Assembly (NCBI GenBank): GCA_964392345.1
Contig: CAYMPQ010000055.1
Span: forward strand, 1-12,102
Reading direction: 5' to 3'
Length of the DNA stretch: 12,102 bases
DNA from: JAUVXY01 sp964392345
GTDB lineage: Bacteria > Actinomycetota > Humimicrobiia > Humimicrobiales > Humimicrobiaceae
The position numbers and the translations under genes were made by a program. Below, piece after piece: positions 1-6,836 of this stretch; the first letter of the stretch is position 1, and each line of letters opens with the position of its first letter. The notes under the pieces were generated by a model. The model was not told the DNA's origin. It saw nothing but the letters and a program-made list of their open reading frames with translations, and searched no databases.

Positions 1-1
1 A

Positions 2-1126
2 AGCTATGATGGAAACATTACTGATGACAGGACCCATATTCAGACCTGGGAGGCGCTAAGAAGGATAACAGGGGCAAGTGACTTTATTTATGTCGGGGAC
101 GTAAAGCTTGCCACCCGGGAGCAGATGACATATATCGCAAAAGAAGGCGGAAGGTTCATATCAGTTCTTCCCGATACACGGAAAGAATGCGGCCAGTTTA
201 AATCCTGGATAAGATCCAGTAATGTAGAGTGGCAAGAACTTGAGGTAAAACCAGGTGGCAGAAGTCCTGATACAGATGAGCATTTGTACTGGGGATATGA
301 ATGTCCCATACCGTCAGAAGAAGGATACCGTATTATCTGGATCTTAGATAGCCAGAAGCAGGACCTCGACGGCCGCAAAAGACAGTCCAAGATAGAAAAA
401 ACCATAAAAGCCTTAGGCACCGTTAAGAGCAAAGTAGGCACGAGGAAATGGAAGAGTAAAAAGCAGATAGAAGAGGCCGTAGAAGATATTTTTACAAAAT
501 ACCAATCGGGACGCTTCTTTGATTGGAAGATGGTGGTAAAAGAGATTGAAACCTACAGGCAGAAGAAAAAGGGCCGGCCCGGAAACAATACTGAGTACGT
601 AAAGATTGTAAAAAAACAATGGACATTTGAAGCTATGCCAAACGGTATAAAAATACAGGATGATGCCGCTACCGATGGAATGTTTCCCCTTATTACAAAT
701 ATAGAGGCTAAATCTCTTTCTATGAGCGAGGTTCTTGAAAAATACAAATTCCAGCCCTATATTGAAAAAAGACATCAGCAGTTTAAAAGTGTATTTGAGG
801 CTGCTCCTGTATATCTGAAACTTCCTCACCGGATTGAGGCACTTATGTTTGTTTATTTTATTGTACTGACTCTAAATGTACTAATAGAGCGGGAGCTGCG
901 CTTGGCTATGGCTAAAAAAGGTATCGGGTCACTGCCTTTGTATCCTGAAAACCGAAGGTGCAAGTACCCGACAACAACCAGAATAATAGATTTGTTTTCA
1001 AACCTTAGAAGGCATATATTGTTTGATGGTGATAAAGAGATTAAATGTTTCTATAATTCAATTTCTACACTGCAGGAACAAATTCTTGATTTATTTATTG
1101 TATCCAAAGATAATTACACTGGTTGA
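2..1126 (+). CDS. IS1634-type (IS4 superfamily) DDE transposase, 5' part outside window
   Basis: C-terminal 374 residues of a cut-and-paste transposase. The frame is open from base 2, upstream of the first Met codon at 125, so the gene is cut by the window edge rather than starting there. Motifs seen: an early YDGNITDDRTHIQTWEAL stretch, then FIYVGDVKLATREQM, whose Asp is probably a DDE acidic residue, then GGRFISVLPDTRKE. Near the C-terminus YIEKRHQQFKSVFEAAPV carries the probable catalytic Glu, followed by RIEALMFVYFIVLTLNVLIERELRLAM. This order is typical of IS1634-family transposases (established knowledge). It ends at a normal TGA, with no internal stop in the visible part, so it may be intact. 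The segment is visibly richer in G+C than the pilus genes, which fits horizontal acquisition. The element's right end could not be identified because the left terminus is not in the window. Confidence 0.9.
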   Translation, partial: SYDGNITDDRTHIQTWEALRRITGASDFIYVGDVKLATREQMTYIAKEGGRFISVLPDTRKECGQFKSWIRSSNVEWQELEVKPGGRSPDTDEHLYWGYECPIPSEEGYRIIWILDSQKQDLDGRKRQSKIEKTIKALGTVKSKVGTRKWKSKKQIEEAVEDIFTKYQSGRFFDWKMVVKEIETYRQKKKGRPGNNTEYVKIVKKQWTFEAMPNGIKIQDDAATDGMFPLITNIEAKSLSMSEVLEKYKFQPYIEKRHQQFKSVFEAAPVYLKLPHRIEALMFVYFIVLTLNVLIERELRLAMAKKGIGSLPLYPENRRCKYPTTTRIIDLFSNLRRHILFDGDKEIKCFYNSISTLQEQILDLFIVSKDNYTG

Positions 1127-1254
1127 TGGAAGTAAAATGCCGGAAAACTGTATTTTTTACTTGCGGAAAATAAGTTATAATCTTTTCTCAATCTTATGAT
1201 TTATTTTAACGCAGGTTTCGAAGAGAAATAAAGGTACTTGCAACTATTAAGGTT

Positions 1255-1274
1255 TAACAAATAATTATTTGTTA
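1255..1274. repeat. 20-bp perfect palindrome
   Basis: TAACAAATAATTATTTGTTA reads the same on both strands, with its centre between 1264 and 1265. It is almost pure A/T, so it could be a protein-binding site, a cruciform-prone site or part of a mobile-element end. Its right half is included in the direct repeat that recurs at 2098-2121. Confidence 0.6.
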
Positions 1275-1286
1275 TCAATATTGTCC
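1263..1286 (+). repeat. Direct repeat, left copy, flanking the toxin-antitoxin pair
   Basis: 24 bp beginning AATTATTTGTTATCAA and ending GTCC. It matches 2098-2121 at 22 of 24 positions, with mismatches at 1279 and 1282. The two copies are 835 bp apart in the same orientation and enclose exactly the antitoxin and toxin genes. Confidence 0.65.
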
Positions 1287-1374
1287 AGTCCAGGGAGACA
1301 AATTAGCCTATCTTTTAAAGTTTGTAAGTTGAATATCAAGATCTTATAGATTTATTAATAGAATAAATTAAATC

Positions 1375-1403
1375 CTTCCATTTTAAATATGATTTGATAT
1401 AAT
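1375..1403 (+). promoter_or_regulatory. Candidate promoter of the antitoxin-toxin operon
   Basis: A consensus -10 box TATAAT lies at 1398-1403. The -35 position with a 17-bp spacer (1375-1380, CTTCCA) is poor. The predicted start of transcription falls just before or inside the palindrome at 1414-1428, an arrangement expected for an autorepressed toxin-antitoxin operon. Confidence 0.45.
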
Positions 1404-1413
1404 AAGAATATAA

Positions 1414-1428
1414 GAAATTCAGAATTTC
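1414..1428. promoter_or_regulatory. Palindromic operator candidate for antitoxin autoregulation
   Basis: GAAATTC-A-GAATTTC: two perfect 7-bp inverted arms around one base. It sits between the TATAAT box and the Shine-Dalgarno site of the AbrB-type gene. Swapped-hairpin AbrB/MazE antitoxins commonly bind such palindromes as dimers to repress their own operon (established knowledge); binding here is inferred. Confidence 0.5.
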
Positions 1429-1448
1429 AAATTTATTAGGAGGTGTAT

Positions 1449-1718
1449 GTGGTAATCAAACTGAGGGAAAGATCACAAATAACATTGCCAGTTGGAATAG
1501 TTAAAAAATTAAATATAAAAACTGGAGACAGTCTGGAAGTTAAAATAGAGGGTGATAGAATTGTTATTACACCAGTACTGGTCATTGACAGATCCCAGGC
1601 ATGGTTTTGGTCAAAGGAATGGCAAGATAAGGAACGAGAAGTAGAAGAAGATATAAAAGCAGGTAGATTGGGTCATGCAAAAGATGTTGATGACTTAATA
1701 AAACAGCTGGAAGATTAG
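1449..1718 (+). CDS. AbrB/MazE/SpoVT-type antitoxin
   Basis: 89-residue DNA-binding antitoxin. Residues 1-45 form a swapped-hairpin AbrB domain (KLRERSQITLPVGIVKKLNI, then GDSLEVKIEGDRIVITP). The C-terminal half has AWFWSKEWQDKEREVEEDIKAGR and a final DDLIKQLED, a layout known from AbrB-type antitoxins encoded beside RelE/YafQ-type toxins; this tail probably wraps and neutralises the toxin. The GTG at 1449 is chosen as start because AGGAGG (1438-1443) lies 5 bases upstream; an in-frame GTG at 1443 overlaps that Shine-Dalgarno sequence and is unlikely. The toxin gene starts 3 bases after the stop. Regulation is probably autorepression through the palindrome at 1414-1428. No function beyond a chromosomal or island toxin-antitoxin module can be assigned. 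Confidence 0.85.
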   Translation: MVIKLRERSQITLPVGIVKKLNIKTGDSLEVKIEGDRIVITPVLVIDRSQAWFWSKEWQDKEREVEEDIKAGRLGHAKDVDDLIKQLED

Positions 1719-1721
1719 GAT

Positions 1722-1982
1722 ATGGAATTTTTATTTTCAACCAGGTTCAAAAAAGGCTATAAAGGATTATCTACTGGTCTAAAGAAGATAGTTTGGGCTA
1801 AATTAAAATTGCTATCAGAAAATCAGTCGCACCCTTCCTTAAGAACAAAAAAAATAAAAGGAAGAAGTTATATATTTGAGAGTAGTATCAATATGTCAAT
1901 AAGGATAACGTGGCAATACAAAGATGATGAAATTCTTTTACGAGCTATTGGAGGACATAATTCTACTTTATCCAATCCTTGA
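1722..1982 (+). CDS. RelE/ParE-superfamily toxin
   Basis: 86-residue small basic toxin, second gene of a two-gene operon 3 bases behind its antitoxin, so translation is probably coupled. The pattern fits the RelE/ParE fold: an N-terminal STRFKKGYKGLSTGLKKIVWAKLKLL helical hairpin, HPSLRTKKIKG near residues 37-47, then β-strands FESSINMSIRITWQYKDDEILLRAIGGHN. The Arg in SIRITW and the C-terminal IGGHN match conserved positions in RelE/StbE-type proteins (family knowledge). Members are mostly ribosome-dependent mRNA endonucleases, while ParE members poison gyrase; the sequence alone does not separate the two, though mRNA cleavage is more likely here. Length is normal and there is no sign of decay. 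Confidence 0.82.
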   Translation: MEFLFSTRFKKGYKGLSTGLKKIVWAKLKLLSENQSHPSLRTKKIKGRSYIFESSINMSIRITWQYKDDEILLRAIGGHNSTLSNP

Positions 1983-2097
1983 TAATATAAGACTACAAAA
2001 TATTTTTTACCTCTTAACTCCACATTTTTGTACTCCAAGTCAAGGCATTTTAAAAGAGAAATTATTATCATTACTTTTTGAAAAAGCTATTTACATG

Positions 2098-2121
2098 AAT
2101 TATTTGTTATCAACATCGTCC
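2098..2121 (+). repeat. Direct repeat, right copy, flanking the toxin-antitoxin pair
   Basis: 24 bp matching 1263-1286 at 22 of 24 positions (differences at 2114 and 2117). Unlike the left copy, it is not preceded by the other half of the palindrome. The arrangement could record insertion or excision of the toxin-antitoxin cassette, or two copies of one mobile-element end. Confidence 0.65.
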
Positions 2122-2140
2122 TGCGTATTATTGTGAGATC

Positions 2141-2231
2141 GGACACTGAATATCGTTTTAGTGGACATTAAATCTTATTTTTAAAGGACACTAAATCTTG
2201 TTTTAAAAGGACACAAATTCTCATTCATACT
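2141..2231 (+). repeat. Four degenerate ~23-bp tandem repeats, possible IS end
   Basis: Units start at 2141, 2163, 2186 and 2209 (spacings 22, 23, 23), each opening GGACA(C/T). Units 2 and 3 are closest (GGACATTAAATCTTATTTTT against GGACACTAAATCTTGTTTTA). Units 1 and 4 are more degenerate. Multiple short GGACA/TGTCC-type repeats are characteristic of transposase-binding ends of IS21-like elements (family knowledge). No transposase gene accompanies them, so a relic end is the favoured reading; a repressor-binding array is the alternative. Confidence 0.6.
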
Positions 2232-2447
2232 CCTTAAACTAAATATACAAAAACAATTAATAAACTGTCAATCTAATTTCTAAATTTTTCCTGACACGAA
2301 TTGATGGTTGTTTGAGTGGAAATGGAAATAAATTTAAATATTTCCGGAGTATAAAGAGGCGATTTCGGGACAGTTTTGCAGGACCTCAAAATTAGCGCAA
2401 ACCCTTCTTATGTAACCAATCGTAAAAAGTTTTATAAACAGTATTCT

Positions 2448-2480
2448 TAATAAATTTATAATAAATTTGTAATAATAAAC
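2448..2480 (+). repeat. Three 11-bp A/T repeats upstream of the operon promoter
   Basis: TAATAAATTTA, TAATAAATTTG and TAATAATAAAC follow each other without gaps about 50-80 bp upstream of the -35 box. The 11-bp period is close to one helical turn, so the A-tracts are roughly in phase and could bend DNA or act as a UP-like or regulator-binding element. In DNA this A/T-rich chance repetition is possible. Confidence 0.4.
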
Positions 2481-2529
2481 CTTTAGCAAATTATTTATAA
2501 AAAAATATATAAAATTTATATACAAAGTA

Positions 2530-2558
2530 TTGACATATAATAAATTATGTTTTATTCT
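2530..2558 (+). promoter_or_regulatory. Probable main promoter of the Tad pilus operon
   Basis: A perfect -35 box TTGACA (2530-2535), a 17-bp spacer and TATTCT (2553-2558) as -10 give a near-consensus housekeeping promoter. The predicted transcript would start near 2565, leaving a leader of about 38 bases before the ATG at 2603. An overlapping consensus TATAAT at 2536-2541 lacks a matching -35. No other promoter of comparable quality was seen inside the operon. Confidence 0.6.
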
Positions 2559-2602
2559 ATTTTCACGCTTCTTTACCATCATGCAGATACGTAGAGGTAT
2601 TA

Positions 2603-4006
2603 ATGCATAAAAATTTTATTGGGAACTGCAAAGCAAATAAAGAAATAAATTCTTTCAATGTAATTGTGGCAGATCAAGACATAGAGACTTTCGAAAAATT
2701 ATCCAAAATAAAAAACGATTACAATTTTATAAATTTAAGCAGCGACTTTGCAGTAAATTTTGTAGTGGAATATGAGAAAGTAGATGTAATTATAATTAGC
2801 AAGAAAATTTCTAACCTGGAAAAAATAAAAGAAAAAGCAAGAAGAAAAAAGATAGGCGTATATGTCATTGGCGAAGATATGAGTTTTCCTTTTAACGAAA
2901 ATGAGCTGGAAGAAATATTAGCCAGAGAGATAAAGAGTAAGGCAGGAAGAAAAAAGAATAGACGCAAGTTTGATATTAAGAAGTATATAAATAATCTTTT
3001 CGGGCGCAATTTAGAAAGTGGTAAAGTACCTAAAAGCAAAGTCGTCAGCACTACTGCAAAGGCTGATTTGAGCAGAAGTGAGAGCACTGAGCAGCCGGGA
3101 AATTTAATTAATAAAGAAAGCGAAGGTACCGGTGACAGCTGCAAAGTATATTCTGCAAGTGAATATTTATGTAAGACGGGTGTATGCGAAAGCGAAGATG
3201 TAACTGGCTGCAAATATTTTAAAAACAAGACTAATGGCAGTAATGATAAATTAAAACTAGAGTCAGTAAATTGTTTTGGCAACGGGAACATAAAGACAAT
3301 AAAACAAAAGACGATAATTTTTGCAAAAGCTAAAGGTGGAGTCGGAAGTACAGTTCTTAGTATCTTTTTAAGCTGCATGTTCAATAAAATGAAAACGCTT
3401 CTTATTGATTTAAATTTTTCAGAAGGTGGTGGAGACACAGGTTACTATCTCGGTATTCCAAAAACACCTAATATAATGAATTTTATGGATGGCTACAATA
3501 GAGATTCTATGGATGACTCAATTTTTAATGTCAGGGACAATTTGGACATATTACAATCTCCACCAACTTATGAACAGGCAAAAAAAGTAGAGTTGCAGGA
3601 TGTATATAGTTTGATTGATATTGCAAGGAAGAAATACCACTTGATTATTTTTGATTTACCAAATTATGTAAATGATTTTTGGCTGGGAGTAGTGGACTTA
3701 GCAGATTTGTTAATAATGGTATCGGACCATACTTTAGGAAGTATCGGAAGGCTCATAAATATAAACAATAAATTTATTTATAGTGACTTAGAAAAAATAC
3801 TTGTTGTAAATAAGTACGACAATTCTAACGGATTAAGCATTGGCAGGGATCAGATGAGAAAGTTTTTCAACTTAGAAAAATTTGTCTATCTTGATGAAAT
3901 AGAACTATTAAGGGGCAGGTCAGACTTCTCTGATTTTGATTTTTCCAGTTTCAATAACTTTGATAATTTAACTGATACTGTTTTTGATTTATTAACCTGT
4001 GATTAA
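2603..4006 (+). CDS. tadZ: TadZ/CpaE-like pilus localisation ATPase
   Basis: 467 residues, first gene of the operon; ATG preceded by AGAGG (2593-2597) 5 bases away. Domains: an N-terminal receiver-like fold (about 17-110) in which the usual phospho-acceptor Asp at the end of strand 3 (DVIIIS) is Ser66, so it is a pseudo-receiver; a poorly conserved linker (about 111-235); and a MinD/ParA-like ATPase domain (about 235-465). The deviant Walker A is KGGVGST (244-250): the signature first Lys is kept but the second Lys of KGGVGK is replaced by Ser. Walker A' is LLIDLN (Asp269) and Walker B is HLIIFDLPN (Asp351). Pseudo-receiver plus atypical Walker A is the hallmark of TadZ/CpaE, which places the pilus apparatus in the cell (family knowledge). 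Oddity: the linker has five Cys (180, 190, 195, 203, 224). A 16-base gap separates it from the CpaB-like gene. Confidence 0.87.
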   Translation: MHKNFIGNCKANKEINSFNVIVADQDIETFEKLSKIKNDYNFINLSSDFAVNFVVEYEKVDVIIISKKISNLEKIKEKARRKKIGVYVIGEDMSFPFNENELEEILAREIKSKAGRKKNRRKFDIKKYINNLFGRNLESGKVPKSKVVSTTAKADLSRSESTEQPGNLINKESEGTGDSCKVYSASEYLCKTGVCESEDVTGCKYFKNKTNGSNDKLKLESVNCFGNGNIKTIKQKTIIFAKAKGGVGSTVLSIFLSCMFNKMKTLLIDLNFSEGGGDTGYYLGIPKTPNIMNFMDGYNRDSMDDSIFNVRDNLDILQSPPTYEQAKKVELQDVYSLIDIARKKYHLIIFDLPNYVNDFWLGVVDLADLLIMVSDHTLGSIGRLININNKFIYSDLEKILVVNKYDNSNGLSIGRDQMRKFFNLEKFVYLDEIELLRGRSDFSDFDFSSFNNFDNLTDTVFDLLTCD

Positions 4007-4022
4007 AGAAAGATGATTATAA

Positions 4023-4796
4023 ATGAATTACTATAGGAAATATTTAGCGCTGGCAATTCTGGGAGCTTTAATTATTGGAGCAGCTTTTTATTTATTTTTA
4101 AACAATTATTTAGACAGGCAGGAGATATTAATTGCGGCACGAGAAATAAGCAGTGGAGAGAAGATAGAAGAAGACGATTTGTGCTTTAAAGAATATTACA
4201 AGAATTCTCTGCCGGGCGAGTATTTGGTGAGCAAAGAAGAAGTAGTTGGGAATATCATTAATATAGATAGGAAAAAAGATGACTATATCTCCAGTGTAAT
4301 GTTTGGTGACGAACCAAGTAAAAATATTTTAGATAATTTAGCAGAAGGGGAGATATTGATAGCTATCAATGTACAATATCCTGAGCCAGTGCTTGAAGAA
4401 TTAAGAGTTGGCAGACATATATCCATTGTTTCTACTGAGAAGGACCGGGATGTATCAGGAATTGGCTATTATAATGCTAGTTTAAATAAGAATTATTTTG
4501 AATTTTCTACAAATGCTTCTGATGATAAAAACATAAACGCTGGGGCAGGCAGAGATTATTTAGATGCCAATAGTTTTCAATTATCAAGGGATATACTGCT
4601 CGTAGATGGCCAACTGATTGTTAGGAACTTAGAAGTTATAAGTATTGAAGAATACGTCAGCAGCAGTGGAAACATGCTTATAAGCAGTAGCGGAAGTTCA
4701 GTTAGCCTTTATGTTAAATGTGATATAAGGAAAGCGTCCATCTTAGCTCGATTGACCCAGGACAACAAATACAAGATAGTAATTGAAAGTTTATAA
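4023..4796 (+). CDS. cpaB: CpaB/RcpC-like SAF-domain pilus assembly protein
   Basis: 257 residues. One N-terminal membrane segment (about 8-27, LALAILGALIIGAAFYLFL) anchors it, leaving most of the protein outside the membrane. Residues about 33-95 (EILIAAREISSGEKIEEDDL ... VVGNIINIDRKKDDYISSVMF) form a SAF domain, followed by the RcpC/CpaB-type region (GEILIAINVQYPEPVLEELRVGRHISIVS). In diderms CpaB works with the secretin; in monoderms, where none is expected, it probably supports the pilus at the cell envelope. There is only a weak Shine-Dalgarno candidate (AAAGATGA) before the ATG. A Ser-rich stretch (SSSGNMLISSSGSSVS) lies near the C-terminus. Position between TadZ and the second ATPase supports the call. 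Confidence 0.82.
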   Translation: MNYYRKYLALAILGALIIGAAFYLFLNNYLDRQEILIAAREISSGEKIEEDDLCFKEYYKNSLPGEYLVSKEEVVGNIINIDRKKDDYISSVMFGDEPSKNILDNLAEGEILIAINVQYPEPVLEELRVGRHISIVSTEKDRDVSGIGYYNASLNKNYFEFSTNASDDKNINAGAGRDYLDANSFQLSRDILLVDGQLIVRNLEVISIEEYVSSSGNMLISSSGSSVSLYVKCDIRKASILARLTQDNKYKIVIESL

Positions 4797-4830
4797 TCTT
4801 TAAATTTAATACTCAGGCAGGTTGGCTGGA

Positions 4831-5643
4831 ATGGCAGAAGGAAATAAAGTAAAGGTAAAAGATAATAGCAAAACAAATGTTGACTATAAAAAATCTAAAA
4901 CTATTTATGCTGGCTGCAACAAGCCAAATGAAAAATTAATCATAACTGTTATTTCTAATAAAGGAGGAGTTGGGAAAACATCGATAGCTGTAGCTTTTTC
5001 CATGTATTGTGCTGAAAAAATTGGAGGGAAAACATTGCTCTTAGAGCTTGATAGCTCCCCTGGTGACTTTGGCTCTCTTTTTGACATAGGGACAAATAAA
5101 ACGCTGGAACTTGCTCTTAAATTTCCAAAAAAATACAAAAGCTATGTAAAAAATATTTATAAAAACTTAGATGTTTTAAGGGGGATACCGGATCCTTTAA
5201 TTGCCGAGGGCATAAAAAAGGGTGCTATTTGTAAATTGCTGGAGCATATTTGCAGGGATTACAAATTTATTATTGCTGATAGCCAGACTGTCATAAATGG
5301 TATGTTGATTGATGTGCTTAAGATTTCCAACACTATTTTTGTGATAAGTGATTACTGCCTGGAAAGCATTTCAAGAATTTCAAATTTGGTTGATGTACTT
5401 GTGAATAAATTTTCTATTTCAAAATCCAATGTGAAAATAATTATTAATAAAAAGAAATTGTTTTGTTTTTTAAGATGTGGAGATATTTCAAAAATTATAG
5501 ATTTTCCAATAGAAGCTTTTATTTCTTTGGACAGGAAGTTTGATAAAAGTGTTTTCTTATTTAATAAAAGAAAAATATTTGGCACAAGATTTTTTAAGGA
5601 TGCAAGCAAGGCGCTAGATAAATATAAACATAATTGGAGCTAA
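4831..5643 (+). CDS. ParA/MinD-family ATPase of the pilus operon (second TadZ-like ATPase)
   Basis: 270 residues from ATG 4831; AGG at 4819-4821 is 9 bases upstream. A TTG at 4822 is in frame but touches that Shine-Dalgarno sequence. After about 35 variable, Lys-rich residues comes a SIMIBI-class ATPase: canonical deviant Walker A NKGGVGKTS (43-51) with both Lys, Walker A' LLLELDS (69-75), and Walker B-like FIIADSQ (146-152). There is no receiver domain. It resembles the ATPase half of TadZ/CpaE or the SsgA/CpaE-like proteins beside many Tad loci. It may pair with the upstream TadZ, whose Walker A lacks the second Lys; a heteromeric pair is inference only. The C-terminus is unusually basic. 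Its stop codon lies 2 bases before the ATG of the motor ATPase, whose Shine-Dalgarno is inside this gene, implying translational coupling. Confidence 0.8.
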   Translation: MAEGNKVKVKDNSKTNVDYKKSKTIYAGCNKPNEKLIITVISNKGGVGKTSIAVAFSMYCAEKIGGKTLLLELDSSPGDFGSLFDIGTNKTLELALKFPKKYKSYVKNIYKNLDVLRGIPDPLIAEGIKKGAICKLLEHICRDYKFIIADSQTVINGMLIDVLKISNTIFVISDYCLESISRISNLVDVLVNKFSISKSNVKIIINKKKLFCFLRCGDISKIIDFPIEAFISLDRKFDKSVFLFNKRKIFGTRFFKDASKALDKYKHNWS

Positions 5644-5645
5644 AA

Positions 5646-6836
5646 ATGGGACTTGAAGACAGGCTGATCAATCAAGGCAAATTAAGCAGGGAACAGGAAG
5701 AGAACATAATGAGCAGGGTTAAAGATAGGATCAAAAAGGACAGTATAATTTTTGATAAAACAGGATTTTGTGATAAGGAGAATCTCGGGGATGAGTTGTA
5801 CATGCTTATATCCAGTGAAATTGAAGACAAGTATCAATTTTACAATTATAAAATTGAAGATAATTTGATAGAAAAAATGCTGTCTGAAATATTTGGGCTT
5901 GGAGTGTTGGAAAAATATCTGTATGACAGGACAGTAACAGATATTTTTGTTCAGAACAGGGAGATGGTTGTTATAAAAAATGGTGTTAAAGAATATTTAG
6001 GAGAAGTATTTAGTAGTTTAAAAGAAGTGTATCTGGTAATAGATCGCATTAAAAATAATTCGGGAATGGCATTAGACCAAAGAGTACCATTTTTGAATAC
6101 AGAACTTTACGATGGCAGCAGATGCTCAATTGTTATACCACCTGTTTCAGATAAAATCTATATCTCAATAAGGGTTTTTAACTGTATAGATTTTGAGTTA
6201 GAGGATTTATTAAGGCTTGACATGTTTGACTGCGAAAGATTTGATATTTTAAAGAGTTTTGTCACTAAGAGAAAAAATATATTGATTGCTGGTCCAATGG
6301 GTTCCGGGAAAACTACTCTTCTAAACACGCTTGCAAAACTGATACCTAAAAGTGATTTTATAAATATAATCCAGGATGTACCTGAGATAAAACTTAGCGA
6401 GCATCCATATGTACGGATGCTGACAACAAGACCAAAATCCAGAGAAATAGATAATGAAATTGAACAGGATAAGCTGGTTTTTGAAACGCTAAGAATGAAA
6501 GCTGACAGAATAATCGTTGGAGAAGTAAGAAACTATATGGCAGCTTATCAAATGCTTCAGGCCTTAAATACCGGACACAGAGGAAGTTTTAGCACAATCC
6601 ATGCTGATTCGGCTTGTGATGCTCTTCTGCGACTGGAAACTCTGGCTATGGAATACAGACCTAACATCACAGTGGAGGTCGCAAAAAAAATTATTTCGAG
6701 GGCTATCGATGTAGTTTTATTTTTAGAATATAAAGAGAATGAAAATCTAAATATAACCAGCAGAAAGTTAAAGGAGATACTGCTGGTTGGAAATAAATTG
6801 GAAAAGAGAGGTGATTACAAATTAGAATATCTGTAA
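5646..6836 (+). CDS. tadA: CpaF/TadA-type secretion motor ATPase
   Basis: 396 residues; ATG 5646 is preceded by TTGGAG (5634-5639) 6 bases away, better supported than the in-frame TTG at 5634, which is part of that site. This cytoplasmic hexameric ATPase powers Flp pilus assembly. Seen in order: N-terminal domain with VLEKYLYDRTVTDIFVQN (about 88-104), DQRVPFLNTELYDGSRCSIVIPP (144-166), Walker A GPMGSGKT (216-223), Asp box FINIIQDVPEIKL (238-250), Walker B ADRIIVGEVR (286-295, Glu293), and His box LNTGHRGSFSTIHADS (307-322). All catalytic motifs are intact and length is normal for the family. The downstream TadB probably begins inside its last codons (6821), so the two are translationally coupled. 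Confidence 0.95.
   Translation: MGLEDRLINQGKLSREQEENIMSRVKDRIKKDSIIFDKTGFCDKENLGDELYMLISSEIEDKYQFYNYKIEDNLIEKMLSEIFGLGVLEKYLYDRTVTDIFVQNREMVVIKNGVKEYLGEVFSSLKEVYLVIDRIKNNSGMALDQRVPFLNTELYDGSRCSIVIPPVSDKIYISIRVFNCIDFELEDLLRLDMFDCERFDILKSFVTKRKNILIAGPMGSGKTTLLNTLAKLIPKSDFINIIQDVPEIKLSEHPYVRMLTTRPKSREIDNEIEQDKLVFETLRMKADRIIVGEVRNYMAAYQMLQALNTGHRGSFSTIHADSACDALLRLETLAMEYRPNITVEVAKKIISRAIDVVLFLEYKENENLNITSRKLKEILLVGNKLEKRGDYKLEYL
6807..6814 (+). promoter_or_regulatory. Shine-Dalgarno site that points to an ATT start for tadB
   Basis: AGAGGTGA is a strong ribosome-binding sequence located within the end of the motor ATPase gene. The only in-frame codon at the right distance is ATT 6821; the overlapping GTG (6811) is in another frame and stops after three codons. 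Confidence 0.6.

Larger units (their letters stand above)
1127..1448. other. Intergenic region between transposase and antitoxin
   Basis: No coding sequence is supported here. The region should contain the right end of the upstream IS element, but no terminal inverted repeat can be assigned without the left end. It also holds a 20-bp perfect palindrome (1255-1274), the first copy of a 24-bp direct repeat (1263-1286), a candidate promoter (1375-1403) and a palindromic operator candidate (1414-1428) for the toxin-antitoxin pair. Confidence 0.7.
1983..2602. other. 620-base non-coding region upstream of the pilus operon
   Basis: No convincing gene on either strand; the short open frames here are low-complexity Ile/Leu/Tyr/Lys strings typical of A/T-rich DNA. 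The stretch contains the right copy of the 24-bp direct repeat (2098-2121), an array of ~23-bp GGACA repeats (2141-2231), a set of 11-bp A/T repeats (2448-2480), an extremely A/T-rich tract to about 2550, and the probable operon promoter (2530-2558). It looks like old mobile-element debris followed by a regulatory region. Confidence 0.7.

Noticed and set aside
1127..1200. Right terminal inverted repeat of the IS1634-type element (CGGAAAA repeated around 1140-1172)
   Set aside because: The motif recurs directly, not inverted, and the left end needed for comparison is outside the window.
1924..2136. 70-codon + strand frame after the toxin gene
   Set aside because: Overlaps the toxin in another frame, runs through the direct repeat, and has no recognisable features.
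2334..2582. 82-codon open frame on the - strand
   Set aside because: Composition is a low-complexity string of Ile, Tyr, Asn, Leu and Lys expected from A/T-rich DNA; it has no ribosome site and covers the promoter of the pilus operon.
2719..3438. 239-codon open frame on the - strand
   Set aside because: Lies entirely antisense to the well-supported TadZ gene; its Ser/Leu/Phe-rich translation is the mirror of a Lys/Glu/Asp-rich coding strand.
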